From Melastoma dodecandrum (Eukaryota; Streptophyta; Magnoliopsida; Myrtales; Melastomataceae): a stretch of 64,000 nucleotides of DNA. How positions within the stretch are numbered: position 1 is the stretch's first letter; each line of letters starts with the position of its first letter. Position numbers and translations under genes: made by a program. Shown piece after piece: positions 35,710 to 44,957 of the stretch. The notes under the pieces are model-generated. The model made no database searches. It was not told the origin of the DNA and saw only the letters and a list, made by a program, of their open reading frames with translations. The stretch covers positions 310,001 to 374,000 of the forward strand of contig JARUPY010000536.1 in the NCBI GenBank assembly GCA_029817715.1. The letters are read 5' to 3'.

Positions 35710-37143
35710 TCACCCGATCGCTGTGCCGCCCACCGTCAGCCCGCTCAGCTTCATCGAGGGCTGGCCCACGCCGACAGGGACGCCCTGGCCGCTCTTGCCG
35801 CACACGCCGATGCCAGGGTCGTAGCAGAAATCGTCGCCGATCATGGCGACCTTGGTCAGGGCGGTGGGGCCGTCGCCGATCAGGGTGGCGCCCTTCACCG
35901 GGGCGGTGATCCGGCCGTCCTCGATCAGGTAGGCCTCGGTGCACTGGAACACGAACTTGCCGTTGGTGATGTCCACCTGGCCGCCGCCGAAGTTGGCGCA
36001 GTACAGGCCCTTCTTTGTGGAGGCGATCATCTCGGCCTGGGTGTGGTCGCCGCCCAGCATGGCGGTGTTGGTCATGCGGGGCATGGGCATGTGGGCGTAG
36101 GACTGGCGGCGCGCGTTGCCGGTGGGGGCCATGCCCATCAGCCGCGCGCTCATGCGGTCGTGCATGTAGCCGACCAGGACGCCGTCCTCGATCAGCACGG
36201 TCCGCTCGGTGGGCGTGCCCTCGTCGTCGATGGTCAGCGAGCCGCGGCGGCCGGGCTCGGTCCCGTCGTCGATCACCGTCACGCCGGGCGCGGCCACCCG
36301 CTGGCCGATGCGGCCGGAGAAGGCGCTGACGCCCTTGCGGTTGAAGTCGCCCTCCAGTCCGTGGCCCACCGCCTCGTGCAGCAGCACCCCGTTCCAGCCC
36401 GGGCCCAGCACCACGTCCATCTCGCCCGCGGGGCAGGCGACGGCGTCCAGGTTCACCAGGGCCTGGCGCAGGGCCTCGTCCACCTGGGCCTGCCAGTGGT
36501 CCGGCGCGATCCAGGTGTGGAAGCTGGCCCGGCCGCCGGCGCCGGAGGAGCCCGTCTCCCGCCGGCCGTCCCGCTCGACGGTGATCTGCACGTTCAGCCG
36601 GACCAGCGGACGCACGTCGCGCAACAGGCGGCCGTCGGCGCGCAGGATCTCCACCACCCGCCGCTCCCCGGCGATCGAGGCGGTGACTTGGGCCACGCGG
36701 GGATCGCGGCCGCGGGCGAAGGCGTCGATCTCCTGGAGCAAGCTCGCCTTGTCGGCGAACACCGGGTGGGCGAGGGGATCGTCCTCGCCGTACAGCTTCG
36801 CGTTGGTCTGGCGCGGCGCCTCGGCGGCGTGGCCCTCGTAGCCCTGCCGGACGTGGGCGGCGGCGTCGGCGGCGCGGCGGATGGCGGCGGCGCTGATCTC
36901 GCTGGAGTGGGCGTAGCCCGCCTTCTCCCCGGCGACGACGCGCAGGCCGAAGCCCTCGGTGGAGTCGTAGCTGGCCGACTTCAGCCGCCCGTCGTCGAAC
37001 ATGAGCATCTCGCTTTCCGAGCGCTCCAGGAACAGCTCCCCGTCGTCGGCGCCCTGGAGGGCGCCTTGCAGCACGGACAGCGCCTCTTCGGCGGCGACCT
37101 CCGAGGTCTCCAGGATCGAGGGCGTGGGGGCGAGTGCGTTCAT
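35710..37143 (-). CDS. tldD: Metalloprotease TldD
   Basis: 477-residue subunit of the TldD/TldE (PmbA) metalloprotease, which degrades unstructured peptides and matures some modified peptides. The zinc motif of the TldD subunit, HEAVGHGLEGDFNRKG, is present, as are the N-terminal YDSTEGFGLRVVAGEKAGYAHS, VTVIDDGTEPGRRGSLTIDDEGTPTERTVLIEDG and the C-terminal glycine-rich region with GDDFCYDPGIGVCGKSGQGVPVGVG. I chose the ATG at 37141-37143 (MNALAPTPSILE); the upstream extension has no homology. The partner gene is not in the window. Confidence 0.95.
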   Translation of the reverse strand: MNALAPTPSILETSEVAAEEALSVLQGALQGADDGELFLERSESEMLMFDDGRLKSASYDSTEGFGLRVVAGEKAGYAHSSEISAAAIRRAADAAAHVRQGYEGHAAEAPRQTNAKLYGEDDPLAHPVFADKASLLQEIDAFARGRDPRVAQVTASIAGERRVVEILRADGRLLRDVRPLVRLNVQITVERDGRRETGSSGAGGRASFHTWIAPDHWQAQVDEALRQALVNLDAVACPAGEMDVVLGPGWNGVLLHEAVGHGLEGDFNRKGVSAFSGRIGQRVAAPGVTVIDDGTEPGRRGSLTIDDEGTPTERTVLIEDGVLVGYMHDRMSARLMGMAPTGNARRQSYAHMPMPRMTNTAMLGGDHTQAEMIASTKKGLYCANFGGGQVDITNGKFVFQCTEAYLIEDGRITAPVKGATLIGDGPTALTKVAMIGDDFCYDPGIGVCGKSGQGVPVGVGQPSMKLSGLTVGGTAIG

Positions 37144-37276
37144 GCTGGTTAGATTGCGGGCTGCGGCCGCCGGGGCAAGAGGCGGCGCGCCATGATCGTC
37201 CAGACCGCGGCGGCGCGGCGGTGAGCGGTTTAGTTGCAAATCCGCAAGAACATATCTTTACCGAAACGTAAACTTT

Positions 37277-37291
37277 TTAACCTGGCGTTGA
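37277..37291 (+). promoter_or_regulatory. Candidate CtrA box upstream of the Flp pilin gene
   Basis: TTAA, 7 bases, TTGA: one mismatch from TTAA-N7-TTAA, in an AT-rich stretch 46 bp before the pilin ATG. It overlaps a perfect 7-bp inverted repeat (37281-37301, CCTGGCG and complement). Caulobacter pilA is known to be activated by CtrA, so this is a plausible control site. Confidence 0.4.
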
Positions 37292-37336
37292 ACACGCCAG
37301 GACTAAACCAGGGCGGACACAACGGGGAATTTCCAG

Positions 37337-37510
37337 ATGTCTCTGCTCAAGCGCTTCGCCGCCGACCAAGGCGGCGCCACCGCCATCGAATACGGCCTGA
37401 TCGCCGCCCTGATCGCCGTCGCCATCATCGGTGCGGCGACCACCCTGGGCGGAAACCTGTCGGCCACCTTCAACACGATCGCCACCAACGTCGCCGGCAC
37501 CGCGTCCTAA
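37337..37510 (+). CDS. pilA: Flp/Fap-type (type IVb) pilin
   Basis: 57-residue pilin. A short basic leader (MSLLKRFAADQ) ends in Gly-Gly, followed by the Flp signature ATAIEYGLIAALIAVAIIGA: prepilin peptidase site, Glu at +5/6 and Tyr next to it, then the hydrophobic assembly helix. The C-terminus (TLGGNLSATFNTIATNVAG) is typical. Flp pilins build the tight-adherence pili used for surface attachment. It stands alone here, with its own regulatory region and a strong terminator; the cpa/tad assembly genes are not in the window. Confidence 0.93.
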   Translation: MSLLKRFAADQGGATAIEYGLIAALIAVAIIGAATTLGGNLSATFNTIATNVAGTAS

Positions 37511-37561
37511 GCGCCGGATCGCCCTCTCCAGGCATAAGAAGACCCGAACACACAACCTTGG

Positions 37562-37599
37562 AGCCCCGGCGCCGACCTGGCGACCGGGGCTTTCTCTTT
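37562..37599 (+). terminator. Rho-independent terminator for the pilin gene
   Basis: AGCCCCGG stem with its complement CCGGGGCT around a 14-base loop, then TTTCTCTTT, 50 bp after the pilin stop codon. Confidence 0.85.
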
Positions 37600-37633
37600 G
37601 CGCCCTTGCGCCCCGCCTCCAGGCGCGGGCCGT

Positions 37634-40600
37634 TCAGCTTCCGACCGCGACCGTATTATCGTCTGAGTTGCGGTCGATCGCCTTGTTGTAGGGGTCCACC
37701 CCGGCGAAGCGCGGCGCCCGGTCCACGGTGAAGGTGAAGGTCTGGGGTCCGCTCCTCACCGGCAGGTGCTTGAACAGGATGACGTCCTTCGCGCCGAAGT
37801 CCGCCTTGCCCGGCTCGCGGGCGAACAGGCCGATGTCGAAGCCCTCGCCCAGCGGCGCCTCCGTCTCCTTGCCCTGCCCGTTGGCGTAGAGCTTCTTCGC
37901 CGTGACCTGCAGGGTCACGTCGTAGCGGCCGTCGGGGCGCTTCCTGGAGGCGGCGTGCACCGCCCGCAGGTCGTACAGGGTGATCTTCTCGAACAGGTCG
38001 GTGATCAGCTGCTGCTTGTCCGCGGGCGCGATGGCCCGCAGGTCGGCCACGAAGTCCTTGGATGACGGGTAGGGCGGCCCCTTCAGGCGGTAGTCGGCCA
38101 AAAGCTTGCGCAGCGCCCGGTTCACGACGGCCTCGCCCAGCTCGTCCTGCAGCCGGTACATGACCAGCGAGCCCTTGCGGTAGTGGATGTAGCCCTGCTC
38201 CTCCACCCGCTCCAGCGGCAGCTCCTCCACCGCCTCGCCGCCGCGTGAGCGCAGGTAGCTGTCCAGCTCGAACTTCAGGAACTTGCGGATCTGGTCGGGG
38301 CCGTACAGGTGCTTCATGGCCATCAGGGCGGAATACTGGGCGAAGGTCTCGCTCAGCATCGAGGCGCCCTGCATCTCCGCCGGGGCGACCTGGTGGCCCC
38401 ACCACTGGTGGCCCAGCTCGTGCGCGGTGACGTAGCTGACGAAGTCGATCTTGGACCGGTCGGCCTGGTCGATGATGAAGCCGATCCCCTCCGAATAGGG
38501 GATGGTGTTGGCGAAGCTCTCGGCGAACTGGGCGTAGTCCGGGAACTCCATGATCCGCACCTGGCGGAACTGGTAGGGGGCGAAGTTGGCCTGGTCGTAG
38601 TCCAGCCCGATCTGCAGGGCCTTGATCATCCGCTGCACGTTCCAGGCGTGCGCCGGGTCGTAGTAGACGCTGAGGTCCACGCCCTTGTAGGGGACGCGCC
38701 GCACCGCATAGAGGCCTGACTGGATCGAGAACAGGTCCAGGATCGGGGCCTCGGTCCGGAACTCCGCCACGTGGCGGTCGCCCACGATCCGGTCCGCGAC
38801 GCGGTAGCCGGGGGCCATGGGCGTCTGGTCGGCGGCGGTGGAGACGGTGATGTCGCTCGTCACCCAGTCCGCCCCGTGGGTGATGAAGTTGAACCGGCGG
38901 GCGGCGTCGTCCTCCAGCTTGGGCGGGCGCAGGTCCTCGGGCAGGTGGTATTTGCGGCGCTTGGCGCGGTCCTTCAGCAGGCCGTTGCGGTCCATGCCGA
39001 TCATGGGCGCGATGGCGAAGCTGTCCAGGAACGTGCCGTTGTGCACGATCAGGTCCGAGCCGCCGGGCGTCAGCCTGTCGTCGCCGCGGTTGCGGAAGCC
39101 GTGCTGGCCGATCCAGCCGCGGAAGGACAGCTTGCGGCTCTCCCCCGGCAGCAGCGGAGCGTCGAAGGCGAAGATGCGGTAGTTGAACCGCTCATAGGTC
39201 TTCAGGGGCCGCGCGCCCTCCACCGACAGGGCCTCGACCCGCAGGTCGCGGTCGAAGCGCACGTGCAGCTGGCGGATCGGCGCCGTGGTCTTGTTCTGGA
39301 AGGTGTAGACGCCCTCGCTGACCGCGTGTGGAGCGTCCGGGTCGATGTCCACGCGCAGCCTGATGTCGGTGATCTTGGGCTGGGGAACGGTCTCGAACGG
39401 CAGCAGCGCCTTCTCGTAGTCGGCCTGGAAGCGGTCCTCGGCGAGCTGGGTGCGATAGGGGTTCCAGACCACGGTGTTCAGGAAGATGTAGCCGCCGGCC
39501 AGCGCCGCCCCGAGGAGGGCGATCGCCAGCACCGCGCCGGCCGGCCCGGCCAGGCGGCGCGGCAGGCGCGCCAGGCGCGGCCGCAGCCGCGTGTCGGCCC
39601 CGCGCCGCCACAGGGCGTAGGTGAACACCGCCAGCCCCAGGGCGATCAGGCTCCAGTAGAGCTGGAGCCAGTTGCGGGCCAGACCGGCCATGCCCTGGCC
39701 GTCCATGTCCGATAGCGGAACCTCCGGCGCGCCGGCGTAGAGGTACAGGTTGTGGTCGAAGCCGAGCTTGGGCAGGGCGATGGTGGCGATGATGTAGACG
39801 ACCATCAGCCCCCAGCCGACGAACTTGTGCGGCGAGAGGGTCTGCAGGAACACCGCCAGCACCGCGACCAGCCCGGCGTTGACGGTCTCCGGCAGCAGGT
39901 ACCAGCCGAGGTACTTGCCGAGCTCGAAGTGCGGGAAGCCGCGGATCAGCTGGATCAGCACGGCTGCGCCGATGCTCACCGCCAGCATGGCGAACAGCAC
40001 CAGGACGATGGCCACGATCTTGGGCGCGGCGAACACCCAGTCGGGGGTGGGCGTGGCGTCCACCAGCATGTCGGTGCGCCGGTCGCGCTCGCGCCAGACC
40101 AGCTCGCCCGCGTAGTAGATCGAGACCACCACCGGGATCATGGTGAATGAGCCCCGCAGCACCTGGATCAGCAGGCGGGTCACCGGATAGACGTTCTCGC
40201 CGTACAGGCTGTCGGTGACGGTGAACCACATCCCCACCGCGCTGTTGAACAGCCCCAGCACGAGCAGGACGAAGAAGGCCGGGCTCTTGAACACCTGGCC
40301 CATGTCCAGTCGGGTGCGGGCGACCAGCTGGGCCAGGAGGGCGTCGCGGCCCCCGGCGCGGCGAGCGGTCGACGGGGCGGCGGGGGGCGGCGCCAGGGGC
40401 GCACCCGCTGCGGCGGAGTCGATCGTGTCGCGCCGCTCGGCCTCGCGTCGGCGGGTCTTACCGGCGGGCGCCTCGAAGCGGAACAGGGCGTAGGCCAGCA
40501 CAAGGGCGCCGGCGCCCACCCCGCTCCAGATCAGCCGGTTGGCCAGGAGCGCGCCGGTGAGCGGGACCAGCTGGGCGTTGCGCTCGCTGGCGGTCCAGTA

Positions 40601-41260
40601 GCGCACCGCGTTGCTGAAGGCGGAGATGCCGAAGGGCTCAGCATAGGCCATGACGGTGCGGAACTGCGGCTTGGCCGCCAGGGCCACAGCGATCAGATAG
40701 ACCACCAGGAAGGCGACCACCCCGACATAGGTCGCCATCATCGAGCGGGTGGCCGTCGCCAGGGTGAAGAACCCCGCCGCGGTCAGGAACAGGCCGGGCA
40801 GGATCAGCACGGCGAAGGTGTAGGCGTAGGCGTCCAGCCGCAGGGGGCCGAGCTTCTCAGGGTCGACCCAGGGCATGGCCGAGCCCACGACCATGGCCAG
40901 CGGGATGAACAGGAAGCACAGCGCCACGGCCGCGAAGGCGCCCAGGAACCGCCCGTACAGGTAGTCGACCTTGCGCAGCCGGGTGGCGCGCAGGATCGGC
41001 GCGAAGCCGGTGTCGTCGTCGCGCACCACCACGTTGGCGACGAAGGCGGTCGTCACGAACATGAAGAAGATCGAGAAGGTCAGGCAGGTGGTGGCGATGG
41101 CGTGCGGCGAGTTGACGTGCACGTTCGCGGTCGAGCCGATCTGGATGGTGTCGCTGGCCACCGAGCCGAAGGTGATCAGGAAGAACAGCAGCCCGGCCAC
41201 CCAGAACACCGGGTTCTTCAGCTGGTAGCGGAGCTCGAACCCCGCGACGCTCGCGAACAT
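37634..41260 (-). CDS. ABC transporter permease fused to M1-family metallopeptidase
   Basis: 1208 residues. The N-terminal half (about 1-590) is an ABC-2 type permease with roughly a dozen membrane helices in two blocks (about 15-260 and 320-590), separated by a Pro/Ala linker. The C-terminal half is an M1 aminopeptidase domain with zinc motif HELGHQWWGH (His947, His951) and the third ligand in MLSETFAQYS (Glu971). The spacing from the second His to Glu is 19, not the usual 18. Such fusions are known in bacteria; the peptidase probably faces the periplasm. It follows its ATPase gene by 5 bp. Substrate unknown. Confidence 0.9.
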   Translation of the reverse strand: MFASVAGFELRYQLKNPVFWVAGLLFFLITFGSVASDTIQIGSTANVHVNSPHAIATTCLTFSIFFMFVTTAFVANVVVRDDDTGFAPILRATRLRKVDYLYGRFLGAFAAVALCFLFIPLAMVVGSAMPWVDPEKLGPLRLDAYAYTFAVLILPGLFLTAAGFFTLATATRSMMATYVGVVAFLVVYLIAVALAAKPQFRTVMAYAEPFGISAFSNAVRYWTASERNAQLVPLTGALLANRLIWSGVGAGALVLAYALFRFEAPAGKTRRREAERRDTIDSAAAGAPLAPPPAAPSTARRAGGRDALLAQLVARTRLDMGQVFKSPAFFVLLVLGLFNSAVGMWFTVTDSLYGENVYPVTRLLIQVLRGSFTMIPVVVSIYYAGELVWRERDRRTDMLVDATPTPDWVFAAPKIVAIVLVLFAMLAVSIGAAVLIQLIRGFPHFELGKYLGWYLLPETVNAGLVAVLAVFLQTLSPHKFVGWGLMVVYIIATIALPKLGFDHNLYLYAGAPEVPLSDMDGQGMAGLARNWLQLYWSLIALGLAVFTYALWRRGADTRLRPRLARLPRRLAGPAGAVLAIALLGAALAGGYIFLNTVVWNPYRTQLAEDRFQADYEKALLPFETVPQPKITDIRLRVDIDPDAPHAVSEGVYTFQNKTTAPIRQLHVRFDRDLRVEALSVEGARPLKTYERFNYRIFAFDAPLLPGESRKLSFRGWIGQHGFRNRGDDRLTPGGSDLIVHNGTFLDSFAIAPMIGMDRNGLLKDRAKRRKYHLPEDLRPPKLEDDAARRFNFITHGADWVTSDITVSTAADQTPMAPGYRVADRIVGDRHVAEFRTEAPILDLFSIQSGLYAVRRVPYKGVDLSVYYDPAHAWNVQRMIKALQIGLDYDQANFAPYQFRQVRIMEFPDYAQFAESFANTIPYSEGIGFIIDQADRSKIDFVSYVTAHELGHQWWGHQVAPAEMQGASMLSETFAQYSALMAMKHLYGPDQIRKFLKFELDSYLRSRGGEAVEELPLERVEEQGYIHYRKGSLVMYRLQDELGEAVVNRALRKLLADYRLKGPPYPSSKDFVADLRAIAPADKQQLITDLFEKITLYDLRAVHAASRKRPDGRYDVTLQVTAKKLYANGQGKETEAPLGEGFDIGLFAREPGKADFGAKDVILFKHLPVRSGPQTFTFTVDRAPRFAGVDPYNKAIDRNSDDNTVAVGS

Positions 41261-41265
41261 CGGCG

Positions 41266-42159
41266 TCAGGCCGCCTTCGCCGGGGCAGCGCGCCGGGCGG
41301 CGTGCAGGCTGGCGAAGTACACGTCCTCCAGCCCGCCTCGGTGGGGCGTGAAGCCCTCGCCCGGATCATCGCCCGACAGCACGTGCACCACGGTGCGCCC
41401 GCCCGACAGGCGGGTCGAGATCAGGTCGTAGCGCTCGCGCAGGCGCGGGATGTCGGCCTTGTCCACCGTGCGGGTCCAGATGCGGCCGTCCAGCTCCTGC
41501 ATCAGGGCGGCGGGCTGGCCCTGGCGCACGATGCGGCCGTCGGCGATGATCGCCATCGCCTGGCAGAGGTCCGACACGTCCTCCACGATGTGGGTGGACA
41601 GGATCACCACCACGTTCTCGCCGATCTCGGCCAGGAGGTTCAGGAAGCGGTTTCGCTCCTCCGGGTCCAGACCCGCGGTCGGCTCGTCGACGATGATCAG
41701 GGCGGGACCGCCGAGCAGGGCCTGGGCGATGCCGAAGCGCTGGCGCATCCCGCCGGAGAAGCCCGCCAGGGCCTTCTTGCGCACCCCGTACAGGTTCACC
41801 TGCTCCAGCAGGCGCTCGACCTCGGCCTTGCGGGCCTTGGGCTCGGCGAGGCCCTTCAGCACCGCCATGTGGTCAAGCATGTCGTAGGCGGAGACCCGCG
41901 GATAGACGCCGAAGTCCTGCGGCAGGTAGCCGAGCGTGGCGCGCAGCCGCTCCGGCGCCTTCAGCACGTCGATGTCGCCAAAGCGGATGTGGCCGGCGGT
42001 GGGCGTCTGCAGGGTGGCGATGCAGCGCATCAGCGTGGACTTGCCCGCGCCGTTGGGGCCCAGCAGGCCGAACATCCCGCGCGACGCCTGCAGCGCCACC
42101 CCGTCCAGCGCCCGCGTTCCATTGGGGTAGACGTGGGTCAGGTCGTCGATCTGCAGCAT
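41266..42159 (-). CDS. ABC transporter ATP-binding protein
   Basis: 297-residue ATPase of the ABC-2 export type. Walker A (GLLGPNGAGKSTLMR), Q loop (LGYLPQDFGVYPRVS), signature (FSGGMRQRFGIAQALL), Walker B (LIIVDEPTAGLDPEE) and switch His (VILSTHIVEDV) are all present. After residue 225 a C-terminal extension of about 70 residues (RTVDKADIPRLRERYDLI, GGLEDVYFASL) is typical of this class. I chose the ATG at 42157-42159. It lies 5 bp upstream of the permease-peptidase gene, so the two form one transporter. Confidence 0.93.
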   Translation of the reverse strand: MLQIDDLTHVYPNGTRALDGVALQASRGMFGLLGPNGAGKSTLMRCIATLQTPTAGHIRFGDIDVLKAPERLRATLGYLPQDFGVYPRVSAYDMLDHMAVLKGLAEPKARKAEVERLLEQVNLYGVRKKALAGFSGGMRQRFGIAQALLGGPALIIVDEPTAGLDPEERNRFLNLLAEIGENVVVILSTHIVEDVSDLCQAMAIIADGRIVRQGQPAALMQELDGRIWTRTVDKADIPRLRERYDLISTRLSGGRTVVHVLSGDDPGEGFTPHRGGLEDVYFASLHAARRAAPAKAA

Positions 42160-42536
42160 GCGGCGGGGCGTCCTCGGGCGCGCGACGCTGCCCCTCCCTG
42201 CCGCTTGCGGCAAGTGAAACCCCTGTAACACCCTTGACCCGCGCCTCCGTCGCGGCTGGGGCGACCGCGGCGGGGCCGACGAGAGGCAGGTTCACGTCCC
42301 GCGCCCCGCAGCAGCCGCAAGTATCGCCATGACCCAAGCCGGCCCTCAGGCGAGGTCGCGAAGCATCGTCGGCCGTCCTCTGCGATTCTGAATGCGGCTT
42401 CAGCTTTGGCAGGGCCATGCCGCCGCGGCCCCGACTCAGTACGGCCGGGCGGCGGGGAACATTCGCCCGCATGCCGGGTTCCCAATGCAACAGGCGCGTC
42501 GATCAAGATGCGTGCGGCCAATCGATCAGGATATCC
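42160..42536. other. 377-bp divergent intergenic region
   Basis: Lies between the ABC ATPase (minus) and the haem-oxygenase-like gene (plus). It contains short GC-rich inverted repeats (for example CCGCTTGCGG at about 42200) but no convincing gene, tRNA or riboswitch. A reading frame continuous with the next gene passes through it without recognisable protein sequence. It probably holds both promoters. Confidence 0.5.
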
Positions 42537-43460
42537 ATGACTGTCACAGCGTTCCCGTCGCTGCGCGCGACCCGACCGCCGGAGCGACAGGACGACCCCG
42601 TCGTCCTGCATCGCCGCCTCGCCCACTGGAACCGTCGCCGCCTCGCCGTTGGCAAGCCCAGCGAGGACTGGCGCGCCGACCTGGCTGAAGAGCACGAGAT
42701 GCGCCTGCTGGAAGGCGCCGTCGTCGAGGGCTTTCGCCTGCAGGTCGCCGACGCCGCCGCGGCCGTCCCCACCGACGTCGGGGGCTTCGTCGCCTGGTTC
42801 GAAGGGCTGAAAGCCACCGGCCCGGGCCAGCACGACCCGCTGTTCGACTGGCTGGCGGAGGAGGCCACGCTGGAGGACCTGCGCTGGTTCCTGCGCCAGG
42901 AGGCGGCGGGGGAGGCCGGCTTCGACGATCTCGTCGCCCTGACCCAGGTGAAGCTGGCGCCCCAGCCCAAGCTGGAGCTGGCCCGCAACTATTGGGACGA
43001 GATGGGCCGCGGCTCGGAGAACGGCATGCACGGCCCCATGCTGGAGCGCACGACCCTGGGGCTCGACCTGAACCCCGCCATCGACACCACGCTCTGGCCC
43101 TCGCTGGCGCTGGCCAACACCATGACCGCCTTCGCCACCACCCGCCGCTACGCCTACCACTCCATCGGCGCGCTCGGCGTGGTGGAGCTGACCGCGCCCA
43201 CCCGGGTGGCCAAGGTCGCCGCCGGGCTGAAGCGCTGCGGCGTGGAGCCCAAGCTGCGCAAGTACTTCGACCTGCACGCGGTGCTGGACGTGAAGCACTC
43301 CGAGGACTGGGACCGCGAGGCGCTGCGCCCGCTGGTGGCCGCGGACCCGGACTGCGCCCGCTACCTGGCCGAAGGCGCGCTGATGCGGCTGGTGTGCGGC
43401 GCCCGCTGCTTCGACGCCTATCGCGAGGTGCTCTGGCGCGGCCAGGCCAGGACCGCCTGA
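42537..43460 (+). CDS. Iron-containing redox enzyme, haem-oxygenase-like fold (HDO type)
   Basis: 307 residues. The pattern suggests the haem-oxygenase-like diiron oxidase (HDO) superfamily: Glu155 in ARNYWDEMGRG, His208 in YAYHSIGALGVVELTAP, and the third-helix cluster His247, Asp251 and His254 in FDLHAVLDVKHSEDW, which are candidate iron ligands. Members of this superfamily oxidise varied small molecules (for example in natural-product pathways), so the substrate is open. I chose the ATG at 42537 with a CAGGA site upstream. A small gene follows 9 bp downstream. Confidence 0.8.
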   Translation: MTVTAFPSLRATRPPERQDDPVVLHRRLAHWNRRRLAVGKPSEDWRADLAEEHEMRLLEGAVVEGFRLQVADAAAAVPTDVGGFVAWFEGLKATGPGQHDPLFDWLAEEATLEDLRWFLRQEAAGEAGFDDLVALTQVKLAPQPKLELARNYWDEMGRGSENGMHGPMLERTTLGLDLNPAIDTTLWPSLALANTMTAFATTRRYAYHSIGALGVVELTAPTRVAKVAAGLKRCGVEPKLRKYFDLHAVLDVKHSEDWDREALRPLVAADPDCARYLAEGALMRLVCGARCFDAYREVLWRGQARTA

Positions 43461-43469
43461 GCGCTGACC

Positions 43470-43658
43470 ATGTCCGACATCGTGGTGGAGCCCTGCGGGG
43501 CGGGCTGGACGGTTCGCCACCCGCGCATCCTGTTCGAACGCTTCGGCGACCGCGCCGAGGCCCTGCGCCGCGCCCGCCGCCTGGGCCTGGTGCTGCAGTC
43601 CTGCGGCGAGGCGCAGCCGCGGCTGCGCCTGCGCGAGGGGAGCGGGCAGGTTCGTTAG
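43470..43658 (+). CDS. Small protein downstream of the HDO-type enzyme
   Basis: 62 residues (starts MSDIVVEPCGAGWTVRHPR), 9 bp after the stop of the iron enzyme on the same strand, so probably co-transcribed. The pattern of a short beta-rich start (GAGWTVRH) followed by an Ala/Arg helix (DRAEALRRARRLG) resembles DUF2188-like small proteins, but I cannot assign it firmly. It ends 6 bp from the convergent purA stop. Function unknown; a partner or accessory role is only inferred from position. Confidence 0.6.
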   Translation: MSDIVVEPCGAGWTVRHPRILFERFGDRAEALRRARRLGLVLQSCGEAQPRLRLREGSGQVR

Positions 43659-43664
43659 ATGGGC

Positions 43665-44234
43665 TTACCCCGCGAAGGGGTCGTGCATCAGGATGGTGTC
43701 GTCGCGCTCGGGGCTGGTGGACAACAGAGCCACCGGCGCGCCGACCAGCTCCTCGATCCGGCGCACGTACTTGACCGCCGCGGCGGGCAGGTCGCGCCAG
43801 GAGCGGGCGCCCTGGGTGCTCTCGCTCCAGCCTTCCAGCGTCTCGTAGACGGGGGTGGCGGCCGCCTGATCGGTCTGGCCGGCGGGCAGGTAGTCGACCT
43901 CGCGCTCGCCGATCCTGTAGCCGGTGCAGATCTTCAGCTCCGGCAGGCCGTCCAGCACATCCAGCTTGGTCAGGGCCATGCCGTGGATGCCGTTGATGGC
44001 GATGGTCTGGCGCACCAGCACCGCATCGAACCAGCCGCAGCGCCGCGCCCGGCCGGTCACCACGCCGAACTCGCGCCCGACCGTGCCCAGATGCTGGCCC
44101 ACCTCGTCCATCAGTTCGGTGGGGAAGGGGCCCGAGCCCACCCGCGTGGTGTAGGCCTTCACGATGCCGAGCACGTAGCCGACCCGCGAGGGCCCGACGC
44201 CGGAGCCCGCCGCCGCCTGGCCCGCCGCCGTGTT

Positions 44235-44267
<33 letters not shown>

Positions 44268-44954
44268 CACGTCGAGCAGGGCGCCCTGGGCGCCCTCGAA
44301 CAGGATGCGCCGGTTCGCCTTGGCCGCCTCGTCCAGCACGCGCCAGGCGGGCTGGGCGTAGGGCAGCACGCGGGGCGCCATCGCTAGCAGCTCGGCCTTC
44401 AGCGCCTCGGCGTCGATCTCCGGCAGCTCCAGGCCCCGGCGCAGGGCGCGGTGGTGGGCCAGCAGGCGCGGCAGCTTCAGGTCGAGCGCGGCGGGATCGG
44501 CGAGGTCGGCGACGCGGATGGCGCGCCGGCCGACCTTGTCCTCGTAGGCGGGGCCGATGCCGCGGCCGGTCGTGCCGATCTTGGCGGTTCCGGCCTCGCG
44601 CTCGCGCGCCTGGTCCAGGTCGCGGTGCAGGGGCAGGATCAGGGCGGCGTTGTCGGCCAGGACCAGCAGCTCGGGCGTGATCGCCACCCCCTGGGCCTTC
44701 AGCTTTTCGATCTCTTCCAGCAGGTGCCACGGATCGACCACGACCCCCGACCCGATCACCGAGGGCTTGCCCTGGACCAGGCCGGAGGGGAGCAGCGAGA
44801 GCTTGTAGACCTTCTCGCCCACCACCAGGGTGTGGCCGGCGTTGTGGCCGCCCTGGAACCGCACCACCACGTCGGCGCGGTTCGACAGCCAGTCGACGAT
44901 CTTGCCCTTGCCTTCGTCGCCCCACTGGGCGCCGACGACGGCGACGTTACCCAT
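43665..44954 (-). CDS. purA: Adenylosuccinate synthetase
   Basis: 429-residue enzyme joining IMP and aspartate with GTP in AMP synthesis. Motifs: [23 protein letters not shown] (GTP loop, catalytic Asp), [13 protein letters not shown] (catalytic His), [70 protein letters not shown] and the [11 protein letters not shown] end. Length is normal. It lies 3 bp downstream of the PagL-like gene on the same strand. Confidence 0.97.
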
Positions 44955-44957
44955 GGA

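Noticed and set aside
35057..35944. Long reading frames on both strands through the 198-bp array (up to 295 codons)
   Set aside because: They repeat the same peptide with each unit, run antisense into tldD, and lack family-like sequence. The unit length being near a multiple of three keeps frames open by chance.
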